DNA of 64,000 nucleotides from Allobosea thiooxidans (GTDB lineage: Bacteria > Pseudomonadota > Alphaproteobacteria > Rhizobiales > Beijerinckiaceae). Shown here piece after piece: positions 19,781 to 31,929 of the stretch. The notes under the pieces were generated by a model. The model worked only from the letters and a program-made list of their open reading frames with translations. It was not told the origin of the DNA and did no database searches. Position numbers and translations under genes: made by a program. How positions within the stretch are numbered: position 1 is the stretch's first letter; each line of letters starts with the position of its first letter. Location: contig NZ_FUYX01000004.1 in the NCBI RefSeq assembly GCF_900168195.1, positions 186,001 to 250,000 on the forward strand, in the 5' to 3' direction.

Positions 19781-19875
19781 CCGTCATGCTCGCCCTTGTG
19801 CCGAGCATCCACGTCTTGAACACCGCGTTCGGCCGGCAAAGACGTGGATGGTCGGCACAAGGCCGACCATGACGG
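19781..19875. repeat. Intergenic inverted repeat, family D copy 2
   Basis: Starts CGTCATGCTCGCCCTTGTGC and ends AGGCCGACCATGACGG, with AAGACGTGGATG / CATCCACGTCTT inner arms, as at 14930-15023. It lies just upstream of the TetR gene. Confidence 0.82.
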
Positions 19876-19942
19876 GAAGCATCGCGTCCACGGGTTCTGG
19901 ACTTGTCGCTACGCGACGCTCCGGAACGACGGCGAGGTGTCG

Positions 19943-21121
19943 TCACAGCCGCTTCGCCACCTCTTCCAGCATGACTTCGGTGGCGCCGCCGCCGATCGCC
20001 TGGACGCGGGCGTCGCGCGTCATGCGCTCGATCGCGCTCTCGCGCATGTAGCCCATGCCGCCGTGGAACTGCAGGCAGTCATACATGACTTCGTTGACCA
20101 GTTCGCCGCAATAGGCCTTGGCCATCGAGACCTCGCGGGTGGCGTCGAAGCCCTGCGCATCGAGCCAGGCGGCGTGATAGACGAGCTGGCGGCCGGCCTC
20201 GACCTTGCTCGCGAGCTCGGCCAGGCGCTGACGGATGACCTGCTTCTCCCAGAGCGGCGCGCCGAAGGCCTTGCGGGTGCGGACATAGTCCAGCGTCAGG
20301 TCGATCGCGGCCTGGGCCTCGCCCATCGCCATGGCGCCGATCACGGTACGCTCGTTCTGGAAGTTGCTCATGATCGCGTAGAAGCCGCGCCCCTCCTGGC
20401 CGAGCAGGTTCTCGGCCGGCACGCGGCAATCGACGAAGGAAAGCTCGGCGGTGTCGGAGGAGCGCCAGCCATGCTTGTCGAGCGCGCGCGAGACCGAAAA
20501 GCCCGGCGTGCCCTTCTCGACGAGGAAGATCGAGACGGATTGCGAGGGCCGCGCTTGCGGGTCGGTCTTGGCGGCGACGCAGTAGAGATCGGCATGGACG
20601 CCGTTGGTGATGAACATCTTGGCGCCGTTGAGGACGTAATGATCCCCCTCGCGCCGCGCCGTGGTGCGGATGCCCTTCACGTCGGAGCCGGCGTCAGGTT
20701 CGGTCACGGCGACCGCGACGATCTTCTCTCCGGCGATGATCGCGGGCAGGTGCTTGTCCCTCTGCGCCTTCGATCCGGCATTGGCGATATGGACCGAGGC
20801 CATGTCGGTATGGACCAGCGCGGTGATGGCGACACCCGAGAAGGTCGAGCGGCCGAGCTCCTCCGCCAGCACGACGGTCGCGAGCGTGTCCATCTCCGAG
20901 CCGCCATATTCGGCAGGATAGCGGATGCCGAAGAAGCCGAGCTCGCCCATCCGGCGCAGAACATCGCGCGGGACGAAGCCGTCCTCCTCCCATTTCAGCG
21001 CGTGCGGCTTGATCTCGGTCTCGACGAACCGACGGACCTGGTCGCGCAGCGCCTCGTGCTCCTCGGTGAAATAGGGCGAGCGGCGGGCACCCTCGCGTGC
21101 AAGCGTCTCGATGGCCGACAT
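19943..21121 (-). CDS. Acyl-CoA dehydrogenase
   Basis: A 392-residue FAD-dependent acyl-CoA dehydrogenase introducing an alpha-beta double bond. Segments: TEEHEALRDQVRRFVETEI at the N-terminus, AVTEPDAGSDVKGI, KMFITNGVHAD, and the C-terminal QFHGGMGYMRESAIERMTRDAR. The neighbouring biotin carboxylase genes suggest a branched-chain or terpenoid acyl-CoA (isovaleryl- or citronellyl-like) rather than straight-chain fatty acids, but the substrate is inferred. ATG at 21121 follows AGGGAGGAAG. The promoter region contains a TetR-type operator. Confidence 0.92.
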   Translation of the reverse strand: MSAIETLAREGARRSPYFTEEHEALRDQVRRFVETEIKPHALKWEEDGFVPRDVLRRMGELGFFGIRYPAEYGGSEMDTLATVVLAEELGRSTFSGVAITALVHTDMASVHIANAGSKAQRDKHLPAIIAGEKIVAVAVTEPDAGSDVKGIRTTARREGDHYVLNGAKMFITNGVHADLYCVAAKTDPQARPSQSVSIFLVEKGTPGFSVSRALDKHGWRSSDTAELSFVDCRVPAENLLGQEGRGFYAIMSNFQNERTVIGAMAMGEAQAAIDLTLDYVRTRKAFGAPLWEKQVIRQRLAELASKVEAGRQLVYHAAWLDAQGFDATREVSMAKAYCGELVNEVMYDCLQFHGGMGYMRESAIERMTRDARVQAIGGGATEVMLEEVAKRL

Positions 21122-21160
21122 GGCTTCCTCCCTGCTTGACCGCGGCGCCGCGATCTGACT

Positions 21161-21178
21161 ACCTACCGGACGGTAGGT
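21161..21178. promoter_or_regulatory. TetR-type operator upstream of acyl-CoA dehydrogenase
   Basis: Perfect palindrome ACCTACCG-GA-CGGTAGGT, 40 bases upstream of the dehydrogenase start. Motifs of the ACCTACC...GGTAGGT type are typical of TetR repressors of fatty-acid and acyl-CoA genes. The probable binder is the TetR protein encoded at 19168-19758. Confidence 0.75.
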
Positions 21179-21218
21179 GAATGTTGCGGCGAGATCAAGA
21201 CGCCCAATGTACCTGCGA

Positions 21219-21332
21219 GCCCTCATCCTGAGGAGCGCCGAAGGCGCGTCTCGAAGGATGGCCCAGAAGGCTCCGGCACGAACTGGAGCATCCTCCGAGA
21301 CGCCGCGTTCCGCGGCTCCTCAGGATGAGGGC
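21219..21332. repeat. Intergenic inverted repeat, family F
   Basis: Starts GCCCTCATCCTGAGGAGC and ends GGCTCCTCAGGATGAGGGC, with inner GCGTCTCGAAGGATGG and GCATCCTCCGAGACGCC arms. It lies between the divergent dehydrogenase and carboxylase beta genes; its end is 26 bases before the carboxylase start. Confidence 0.85.
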
Positions 21333-21358
21333 TGAGGAAACCATCGCGGAAGAGGCAC

Positions 21359-22933
<1,575 letters not shown>

Positions 22934-22957
22934 TGGCGATGTTGATGCACCACCTTT

Positions 22958-23087
22958 GTCATTCCGGGGCTTCGCACAGCGAAGAACCCGGAACCCACGA
23001 CCGGGCGCGCCCTTGCCGCTGCGATCGTGACGTCATCACCCAGCCGTGGGTTCCGGGTTCGGCCCTTGGGGGCCGCCCCGGAATGAC
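22958..23087. repeat. Intergenic inverted repeat, family B copy 2
   Basis: Starts GTCATTCCGGGGCTTCG and ends CCGCCCCGGAATGAC, with GAACCCGGAACCCACGACCG and complementary inner arms as at 8075-8196. It separates the beta and alpha carboxylase genes; the flank AGAGG at its right end serves as the alpha-subunit ribosome binding site. Confidence 0.86.
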
Positions 23088-23099
23088 AGAGGTGCCGTG

Positions 23100-25091
<1,992 letters not shown>

Positions 25092-25254
25092 TCGCACGGC
25101 GAGCGGCTTCCCCCGTCGCAAAGGCGCCGCCTTGGCCTGCTCCCATGCGGGAACATCCGCCGACCGCCTCAGCATCCGTTCATCGCGCGCCGGCTAGGAG
25201 GACAGAATCACCTCGCTGCGCCAATGGGCGGCGGGGAAACCGAAAGGATGGACC

Positions 25255-25563
25255 ATGTTGCGCAAGTTCACGGCCTCGGCACTCGCCTGCGCCGTCCTGC
25301 TCGGCGCCCTCCCGACTCATGCCCAGTATTATGGCGGGCCCTATCGCAATCCGCCGGCCTACGACGATAACGACGAAGACGATCGCCCGCCACCGCGCCG
25401 CTATCGCCGCGACTACGACTACGAACGCCCCTATTACCAGCCGCGCTATGGCAACATCTGCGTCACCAGCCGGGGCGACTGCCCGACGCCGCCGCTGCCC
25501 TACGGCTCGAGCTGCAGCTGCCACATCCCGGGCTTCGGCAGCAAGCGCGGCATCGTGCAGTAA
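25255..25563 (+). CDS. Small secreted tyrosine/proline-rich protein
   Basis: A 102-residue protein with a clear signal peptide (LACAVLLGALPTHAQ, cleavage near residue 23), then a mature part rich in Tyr, Pro, Arg and Asp (ending near PRYGNIC), and a C-terminal portion with four Cys (NICVTSRGDC, SSCSCHIPG) that could form disulfides. No known domain recognised. AAAGGATGGACC precedes the ATG. The 163 bases before it show no other gene. Periplasmic or extracellular, role unknown. Confidence 0.75.
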   Translation: MLRKFTASALACAVLLGALPTHAQYYGGPYRNPPAYDDNDEDDRPPPRRYRRDYDYERPYYQPRYGNICVTSRGDCPTPPLPYGSSCSCHIPGFGSKRGIVQ

Positions 25564-25570
25564 CCGCCGC

Positions 25571-25592
25571 GCCGGCCCCACTCAGGGCCGGC
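25571..25592. terminator. Convergent hairpin terminator
   Basis: A perfect GCCGGCCC / GGGCCGGC stem with a six-base loop spans the boundary between the small secreted protein gene and the convergent desuccinylase-like gene, whose stop codon lies in the loop. No strong T-run follows, so efficiency is uncertain. Confidence 0.5.
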
Positions 25593-26538
25593 GTCTGCTC
25601 TCCGTCCCGAGATAGCAGAGGCCTTCTCCGGGCTTGGCCTTGCGGTTCGGGAAGATGATGAAGCCGTCGCGCGGCATCGTTACCACGGTGCCGTCGGCGC
25701 GGCGGGCGATCGGCGTGCCCTTGGCGACGCGATCGCCGGTCTTCCAGCTGCCTTCGACGCGATCGCCCTCGGCCTCGCAGATGACGAGATCGTCCATATG
25801 GACGACGACGCGATGATCGGTCGACGGGGCCGCCTCGTCGGTCAGCCCGAGATGGGCGAGCACGTTGCGGATCGCCCTGTAGCCGACATCGACGGAGGCC
25901 GGGTCCTCATGGCGGCCGCATTCAAGCGTCACGCCATAACCGCCGGCGAAGCGCATGAACTCCGTGGTGCCGAAACCTTCGGTCACGGCGAGCCGTGGCA
26001 GGTTCAGCCGCTCGCGCGCCGCGATCAGGCGGACATAGATGTCGAGCCAGCCATGGATCATCAGGTCGACGCCGAGGCAGGCGGCGAAAGCCGCTTCGGC
26101 CGCGCCGTGGCGGAACGGCTCGAGCTCGCCGCGATTGTCCTCCGGCCCGAAGAAGACGAAGGGCACGCCTTCCCCGGTGAAGGAATGGACGTCGAGCAGC
26201 ATGTCGTGCTGGCGCAGGATCGCGGAGAGGCGGTTGCCGATCCGGTCCTCGTTGTCATCAGGCTGCGGCCGCTCGCGCAGGTCGCGGTTGAGGTTGCGGT
26301 CGCCCTCGCGGGTGTTCTGCCGATAGGCCTTGGGGTTGGCGACCGGCAGGAAGGTGACCTCGCCGCGCCGGATCGAAACCCGGCCGGCCCGGCAGTCCTC
26401 CACGACACGGGCGATGGCGTTCGGCCCGCAGGTCTCGTTGCCGTGGACGGCGCCGAGAACGAGGAGCTTCGGCCCCGCCTTCAGGCCGTGGAAGCGGATG
26501 GTCTCGAGCGGCGGGTCGATCAAGTCTTGAGTCGTCAT
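25582..26538 (-). CDS. Succinylglutamate desuccinylase/aspartoacylase family hydrolase
   Basis: A 318-residue zinc carboxypeptidase-fold protein of the AstE/ASPA family. VLGAVHGNETCGPNAIARVV gives the metal-binding His and Glu, MLLDVHSFTGEG the next His, and GYGVTLECGRHEDP the late Glu region. Family members cleave N-acyl amino acids or related amides. Last gene of a leftward operon with a peptide-type ABC transporter, so it probably processes an imported N-acylated compound. ATG at 26538, with a weak ribosome binding site, 14 bases after the permease stop. Confidence 0.88.
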   Translation of the reverse strand: MTTQDLIDPPLETIRFHGLKAGPKLLVLGAVHGNETCGPNAIARVVEDCRAGRVSIRRGEVTFLPVANPKAYRQNTREGDRNLNRDLRERPQPDDNEDRIGNRLSAILRQHDMLLDVHSFTGEGVPFVFFGPEDNRGELEPFRHGAAEAAFAACLGVDLMIHGWLDIYVRLIAARERLNLPRLAVTEGFGTTEFMRFAGGYGVTLECGRHEDPASVDVGYRAIRNVLAHLGLTDEAAPSTDHRVVVHMDDLVICEAEGDRVEGSWKTGDRVAKGTPIARRADGTVVTMPRDGFIIFPNRKAKPGEGLCYLGTESRRRP

Positions 26539-26552
26539 ATGTCTACTTGCTG

Positions 26553-27374
26553 TCAGGCTTTGCGAAGTTGCGAATGCGGGTCGAGGATGTCGCGCAGGCC
26601 ATCGCCCAGCAGGTTGAGGCCGAGCACGGTCATGAAGATGGCGAGGCCCGGGAAGATCGAGATCCAGGGCGCCGTGGTGATCTGGTCGCGCGCATCGGAC
26701 AGCATGCTGCCCCAGCTCGGGAAGGGCGGGCGGATGCCGAGGCCGAGGAAGGAGAGCGCCGCCTCCGCCAGCACGGCGCCGCCCATGCCGAGCGTGCCGA
26801 TGACGATGATCGGGCCGGCGATGTTCGGCAGGATCTGCAGCAGCATGATGCGCAGGTTGCTGGAGCCGAAGGAGCGCGCCGCCTCGACATAGCCCTGCTG
26901 CTTGATCGAGAGCGTCGCAGCCCGCGACAGCCGGCAGGTATAGGACCAGTTGGTCAGGCCGAGCGCGATCAGCAGGCTGGCCAGGCCCGGCTGGAGGATC
27001 GCCATGATGGCGAGCGCGAAGATCAGCGAGGGGATCGACAGCATGAGATTGGTCAGGCCGTTGACGAAATCGTCCCACCAGCCGCCGAAATATCCTGCCG
27101 ACATGCCCAGCGCCACGCCGATCACGGTGTTGATCAGTTGCGAGACGATGCCGACCGTCAGCGAGATGCGCGCGCCGTAGAGCACGCGGCTGTAGATGTC
27201 GCGCCCCTGCGCATCCGTGCCGAACCAGAACTCGCCACCGGGCGGGATTTCGGCATTCATCAGGTTGGCGTCCATGACGGGATCGGTATGCGCCAGCCAG
27301 GGCGCCAGCGTCCCGCCGACCACGACGGCGGCAAAGAGCACGCCGCCGATCCACAGATTAGCCCGGAATTTCAT
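26553..27374 (-). CDS. Peptide/nickel-type ABC transporter permease, DppC-like
   Basis: A 273-residue permease with the OppC N-terminal helix and the DppC-family pattern: PWLAHTDPVMDANLMN, FWFGTDAQGRDIYSRVLYGARISL and GMGGAVLAEAALSFLGLGIRPPFPSWG. It forms the membrane pore with the DppB-like partner encoded 9 bases upstream. No DppD/DppF ATPase gene is present in this operon. Preceded by AGGGGCGGGG. Confidence 0.92.
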   Translation of the reverse strand: MKFRANLWIGGVLFAAVVVGGTLAPWLAHTDPVMDANLMNAEIPPGGEFWFGTDAQGRDIYSRVLYGARISLTVGIVSQLINTVIGVALGMSAGYFGGWWDDFVNGLTNLMLSIPSLIFALAIMAILQPGLASLLIALGLTNWSYTCRLSRAATLSIKQQGYVEAARSFGSSNLRIMLLQILPNIAGPIIVIGTLGMGGAVLAEAALSFLGLGIRPPFPSWGSMLSDARDQITTAPWISIFPGLAIFMTVLGLNLLGDGLRDILDPHSQLRKA

Positions 27375-27383
27375 GCCCCGCCC

Positions 27384-28319
27384 CTAGGTGTATTTGATGC
27401 GCGGATCGATCAGAGCGCAGAGCACGTCCACGATGATGTTCACGACGAGGAAGAAGAGCACGAGCAGCAGGATGCAGGCCTGGACGACGGGAATGTCGCG
27501 CAGCGACACGCTGTCGACCAGGAGCGAGCCGATGCCCGGCCAGGCGAAAAGCTTCTCGATCACGACGGCGCCGCCCATGATCGAGCCGAACTGCAGACCC
27601 AGCGTCGTCAGCACGATGACCATCGCGTTGCGCGCGACATGCCAGCGCATCACCCGGACCTCGCTGTTGCCCTTGGCACGGGCAGTGCGCACGAAGTCGG
27701 CGTTCATGACCTCGAGCACGGCGGCGCGCGTCGTACGGGCGAGCAATGCGAGCGGCGCCACGCCGAGCGCGACCGCCGGCAGCACGATGTAGCGCGGATT
27801 GCCGTCGCCATAGCCGAAGCTCGGGAACCAGCCGAGCACCAGCGCGAAAGCGTACATCAGCATCAGCCCGAGCCAGAACTGCGGCAGAGACAGGCCGGAC
27901 ACGGCGACGAACATCGACTGCATGTCGAGCCAGCCGCCGGGCTTCAGCGCCGCCAGGAAGCCGAGCGGGATGCCGAAGGCGATGGCGAAGGCCATCGCGG
28001 CAATGGCGAGCTGGAGACTGGGCCAGATGCGCTCGAGCAGGGAATTGATCACCGGCTGGCGGGTGCGGAACGAAGTGCCGAGATCGAACGTCGCCAGCTT
28101 CGTCGCATAGTTCGCGAAGCGTACATGGACGGGATCGTCGAGGCCGAACTGCTTGTTCATGCGCGCGACCTGCTCGGCATCGACGACCGAACGGCCATCC
28201 GCCATCTGGGTCGACGCGAAATCGCCGGGAATGACGCTGAACATCACGAAGATGAGCGCGGCGACCGCAAGCAGGATCGGAATGGCCTGCAGCAGGCGGC
28301 GGATGACATAGGGCAGCAT
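27384..28319 (-). CDS. Peptide/nickel-type ABC transporter permease, DppB-like
   Basis: A 311-residue permease opening MLPYVIRRLLQAIPILLAVAA, with the DppB-family SVIPGDFAST region, GLSLPQFWLGLMLMYAFAL and the EAA loop near ARTTRAAVLEVMNADFVRTA, ending VDVLCALIDPRIKYT. ATG at 28319 follows CAGGAG. A 14-bp perfect inverted repeat (28374-28420) separates it from the upstream binding protein gene. Confidence 0.93.
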   Translation of the reverse strand: MLPYVIRRLLQAIPILLAVAALIFVMFSVIPGDFASTQMADGRSVVDAEQVARMNKQFGLDDPVHVRFANYATKLATFDLGTSFRTRQPVINSLLERIWPSLQLAIAAMAFAIAFGIPLGFLAALKPGGWLDMQSMFVAVSGLSLPQFWLGLMLMYAFALVLGWFPSFGYGDGNPRYIVLPAVALGVAPLALLARTTRAAVLEVMNADFVRTARAKGNSEVRVMRWHVARNAMVIVLTTLGLQFGSIMGGAVVIEKLFAWPGIGSLLVDSVSLRDIPVVQACILLLVLFFLVVNIIVDVLCALIDPRIKYT

Positions 28320-28373
28320 GGTGAACTCCTGATCGCCGCCGCATGGCGGACTCAGGTCTAGGCCCGGAAGTCC

Positions 28374-28420
28374 CCGTCACCCCGGATGGACGGCGCGGCT
28401 GCACCGATCCGGGGTGACGG
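28374..28420. repeat. Inverted repeat between binding protein and permease genes
   Basis: A perfect 14-bp inverted repeat, CCGTCACCCCGGAT / ATCCGGGGTGACGG, with a 19-base loop. Located between the binding protein and DppB genes, it could block 3' decay or attenuate read-through, giving more binding protein than permease. Same GTCA...TGAC end pattern as the other repeats. Confidence 0.8.
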
Positions 28421-28456
28421 AGTTTCCTGATCTGGCGGGAACCTCCGCGGAGGCGC

Positions 28457-30052
28457 TTACTTCGCCGCGGGCGAAGAAGCGTCGACCCAGAGATCCTCGT
28501 AGCGCTGGAGCGCGAGCTCGGTCGCGTTCGCCTGGAGGCCGTGCAGCCAAGGCTGATAGGCCAGCACCGCCTTGTTGTAGTTGAAGAACCAGACCGGAGC
28601 CTCGTCCTGCAGCAGCGCGTTGGCCTTCTTCATGAGCTCGACCTTCTTGCCCGCATCCCTCTCGGCCGCGGCCTCTTCGAACAACTTGTCAAAAGCGGCG
28701 CTCTTGAAGGTGGTGTAGTTGCAGGACGAGCGCGGCGTCGCCGAATGGAAGCACTTCAGCGCGGTCAACGGATCGGGCCCCGAGGTGTTCGACCAGATAT
28801 AGGCCTGGAAATCGCCCTTCGCGATGACGCCGCCGAGCGCCGAGGTCTCGACCGGCTTGACCTTCACCTTGATACCGACCTTGGCGAGCATCGGGATCGT
28901 CGCCTCGACGATCGGAATGCCCCAGCTCTCGTTCGGCGTCGCCGTCCATTCGAACTCGAAGCCGTCGGGATAGCCGGCTTCAGCCAGGAGCTTCTTGGCC
29001 TTCTCCGGGTCGAAGGCATAAGGCTTGGCGTCCTTGTCGAAGGCCGGGACCGAGCTCGGCAGCCAGCTCACCGCGCGATAGGCCTTGTCGCGAACGAGGC
29101 GCTTGATGATCAGGTCGCTGTCGATGGCGTAGTTGATCGCCTGGCGGACGCGCTTGTCGGAGAAGGGCTTGAACTCTGGGTTCATGCCCATGTTGCGGGT
29201 GAAGACCTCCGCGACCTCCAGGATGCCCTTTGAGAGGTTCGGGTCGGCCTTATAGGCGACGTATTGGGTCGAGCCGAGGATCGAGACGTCGATTTCCTTG
29301 TTGCGGAAGGCGACGTCGCGCGCAGCCGCCTCACCCATCGGCGAGATCACGAGCTTGTCCGCATAAGGCTTGCCGGGCTTGTAGTACTTCTCCCAGCGCT
29401 CGAAGACCATGCGCGAGCCGGGCACATGCTCGACGAACTTGAACGGGCCGAGGCCGATCGGCTTGTTGAAGAAGTCCGGCTCCTGCGCTTCCTTGGCCGG
29501 CATGATCGCCGTGGTGGCGGCGTAGAACAGGAAGCTGGGATCGGCCGGATCGGTCAGCGTCATCTCGATGGTGAAATCATCGATCTTCTTGAGGCCGGAG
29601 ATCTCCTTGGCCTCGCCCTTGCGAACGGCCTCAGCGCCCTTGATGCGCACGACGCGGCTCGCACCCGGATAGTTCTTGGAACCATCGACAAGACGCGTGA
29701 ACGACCAGATCACATCGTCGGCCGTCATCTTGCGGCCGTTGTGGAAGAAGGCGTCGTCGCGCAGCTTCAGCGTGTGCGTCAGCCCGTCCGCCGCGGTGGT
29801 GAAGCTCTTGACGAGCTCCGGCTCGGGCTTGCCGGCCTTCGAATCCCAGCGGAACAGCATGCTGTGCAGCGCGTAGCCGTAGATCTCGTCCTGGATCTGG
29901 TTCGAGACGTGGCTGTCATTGCTGACGAAGGAGGCGCCATAGGGCGCCGTGAAGCGGATCGTCCCGCCGCGGCGCGGCTCCTGGGCCTGCGCCGAAATGG
30001 TAAAGGCTGCCAGCGTCAACGCGGTGGCGAAGGCAAATTTTTTCAACAACAC
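28457..30052 (-). CDS. Family 5 peptide-type ABC substrate-binding protein
   Basis: A 531-residue SBP_bac_5 protein with signal peptide (KKFAFATALTLAAFTISAQAQ) and family segments such as LVKSFTTAADGLTHTLKLRDDAFFHNGRKMTADDVIWSF and, later, QAINYAIDSDLIIKRL. Binds peptides or peptide-like ligands in the periplasm. A GTG start at 30052 is preferred because a perfect GGAGG lies seven bases upstream; TTG codons follow directly. Third gene of the leftward M81/amidohydrolase operon. Confidence 0.92.
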   Translation of the reverse strand: MLLKKFAFATALTLAAFTISAQAQEPRRGGTIRFTAPYGASFVSNDSHVSNQIQDEIYGYALHSMLFRWDSKAGKPEPELVKSFTTAADGLTHTLKLRDDAFFHNGRKMTADDVIWSFTRLVDGSKNYPGASRVVRIKGAEAVRKGEAKEISGLKKIDDFTIEMTLTDPADPSFLFYAATTAIMPAKEAQEPDFFNKPIGLGPFKFVEHVPGSRMVFERWEKYYKPGKPYADKLVISPMGEAAARDVAFRNKEIDVSILGSTQYVAYKADPNLSKGILEVAEVFTRNMGMNPEFKPFSDKRVRQAINYAIDSDLIIKRLVRDKAYRAVSWLPSSVPAFDKDAKPYAFDPEKAKKLLAEAGYPDGFEFEWTATPNESWGIPIVEATIPMLAKVGIKVKVKPVETSALGGVIAKGDFQAYIWSNTSGPDPLTALKCFHSATPRSSCNYTTFKSAAFDKLFEEAAAERDAGKKVELMKKANALLQDEAPVWFFNYNKAVLAYQPWLHGLQANATELALQRYEDLWVDASSPAAK

Positions 30053-30261
30053 GATCAGTCCTCCCGTTTCCCATCTGCTCCGGCTGATCCGGAGTTGTTT
30101 GCTTTCAAGTGGAACCATAACGGCTTTGCCGCGCTTGTCTTCCCCCGCGCCGCCAAATTCCCCGAACAGCTCCGCGTTTCACGGTGGCGCAGAGCTGTTC
30201 GGGATTATTTTTCGCATTTTCTTCAAGCGAACCGGCCTTTTTCGCTCGAAGATGCTCTGAC

Positions 30262-31884
30262 TCAAACCTCCCGTTCGTAGACCACCTCGCCACCGAGGAT
30301 GGTGAGATCGCAGCGCGTATCCTTGAGGATATCGGCGGGGTCGGCAGTCAACAGATCGCGCGAGAACACCGCGACATCGGCGAGGAAGCCCGGCGCGAGG
30401 CGCCCCTTCACCTTCTCCTGCTTCTGGGAGAAGGCGCCGAACTCGGTATAGGCCTGCAGCGCCTCCTCGATCGAGACGCGCTGACGCTCGTCCATCACCG
30501 TGCCCTTCCAGGTCTTGCGGGTCAGCATGGTGTGAAAGTTCGGGAACGGATTGGGATCGCAGACCGGCGCGTCGCTGCCGGTCCCCGGCTTCAGGCCGAG
30601 ATCGAACCAGGTACGGAAGGGATAGCTCGGCAGCGCCCGCTCGGGACCCAGGACCTTCACGTAGGCGTCCCCGAAATCATGGATGAAGACCTGCTGTGGG
30701 CAGGGGTAGATGCCGGCCTTGACCATGCGCTCGTGCTGGGCCGGGGTGGAGAAGCCGCAATGCTCGATGCGGTGGCGGCGGTCCGAATCGGGATAGGCCG
30801 CGAGCGCCTTCTCATAAGCCGTGATGAGCTGCTCGATCGCGGCGTCGCCGATCGCGTGGCAGGCGAGCTGATAGCCCTTCCTGTGGGCGTCGAGCACCAT
30901 GCGCTCGAGCTCGGCATCCTCCCACATCCAGACGCCGGTGGTCTTGTCCTCGCCGAGATAAGGCTCGGTCATCCAGGCGGTACGCCCGCCGGCCGAACCG
31001 TCGAGGAAGAGCTTGACGGCACCGACCATCAGCATGTCGTCACCGGTGCCGGAGATCAGCCCGGCGTCGTAGCATTGCGGAACGATCGAGCGGCCATCGT
31101 CGCCGAGCAGGGTCAGCCAGGTGCGGACCGGCAGGCGCCCGTCGCGCTTGGCGCGATGATAGGCGGCGATCTCGCCGAAGCCGCCCTTCTGGCCGACGGC
31201 GGCGTCCATGCAACTGGTGATGCCGAGCGAGAGCAGATACTGCCCGCCGCGCTCGATGCCGGCGATGATGTCCTCCTCGGTCGCGGCCGGAATCGCAGCC
31301 TGGACCGGGGCACGGGCGTTCTCGGCGAGCAGGCCGGTCAGGCGGCCGTTCTGCTGCTCGATCAGCCCGCCCTGCGGGGTCGGCGACTTCTCGTCGATGC
31401 CGCCGAGCCTCAGCGCCTCGGAATTGCAGATCGCGATATGGCCGCAGGTGCGCACCAGCATCACCGGATTGTTCGGCGCGGCGCGGTCGAGTTCCTCGCG
31501 ATAGGGATGGCGGCCGGTATCGAGCTTGGTCTGGTCGTAGCCGCGCGACAAAATCCACTCGCCGGGCTTGAGCGTGGCGGCACGGGCCGAGATGGCGCCG
31601 AGCAGCGCCTCCAGCGTCGGTGCGGCGTCGGGCTTGGAATCGACCCAACCCATGGTCATGCCGAGCGAGACGAGATGCAGATGCGAGTCGTTGAGGCCCG
31701 GCGTCGCCAGCCGGCCCTTCAGGTCGACCACGCGGGTCTTAGGGCCGATCAGCGGCGCGATCTCGGCGTCGCTTCCAGCCGCCAGCACCTTGTCGCGAAA
31801 GATCGCCAGCGCCTCGACGACGCCCTCTTCGCGCCCGCACCAGATCGGCCCGTTGCGCAATACGATATCGGCCTGAATCGCCAT
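30262..31884 (-). CDS. Amidohydrolase, YtcJ-like
   Basis: A 540-residue amidohydrolase_3 (YtcJ) family enzyme: TPGLNDSHLHLVSLGMTMGW with the metal-binding His pair near residue 67, a middle CHAIGDAAIEQLI segment, RIEHCGF, and GTGSDAPVCDPNPF near the C-terminal third. Related enzymes hydrolyse N-acyl or formamide bonds; the substrate is unknown. ATG at 31884 follows TTGAGGAGAAC. It lies between an M81 gene and a peptide transporter, pointing to breakdown of an imported amide. Confidence 0.9.
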   Translation of the reverse strand: MAIQADIVLRNGPIWCGREEGVVEALAIFRDKVLAAGSDAEIAPLIGPKTRVVDLKGRLATPGLNDSHLHLVSLGMTMGWVDSKPDAAPTLEALLGAISARAATLKPGEWILSRGYDQTKLDTGRHPYREELDRAAPNNPVMLVRTCGHIAICNSEALRLGGIDEKSPTPQGGLIEQQNGRLTGLLAENARAPVQAAIPAATEEDIIAGIERGGQYLLSLGITSCMDAAVGQKGGFGEIAAYHRAKRDGRLPVRTWLTLLGDDGRSIVPQCYDAGLISGTGDDMLMVGAVKLFLDGSAGGRTAWMTEPYLGEDKTTGVWMWEDAELERMVLDAHRKGYQLACHAIGDAAIEQLITAYEKALAAYPDSDRRHRIEHCGFSTPAQHERMVKAGIYPCPQQVFIHDFGDAYVKVLGPERALPSYPFRTWFDLGLKPGTGSDAPVCDPNPFPNFHTMLTRKTWKGTVMDERQRVSIEEALQAYTEFGAFSQKQEKVKGRLAPGFLADVAVFSRDLLTADPADILKDTRCDLTILGGEVVYEREV

Positions 31885-31929
31885 GATGTTCTCCTCAAAT
31901 TCAGTCGTCGCGGCTCCTGCGAGCGGCGG

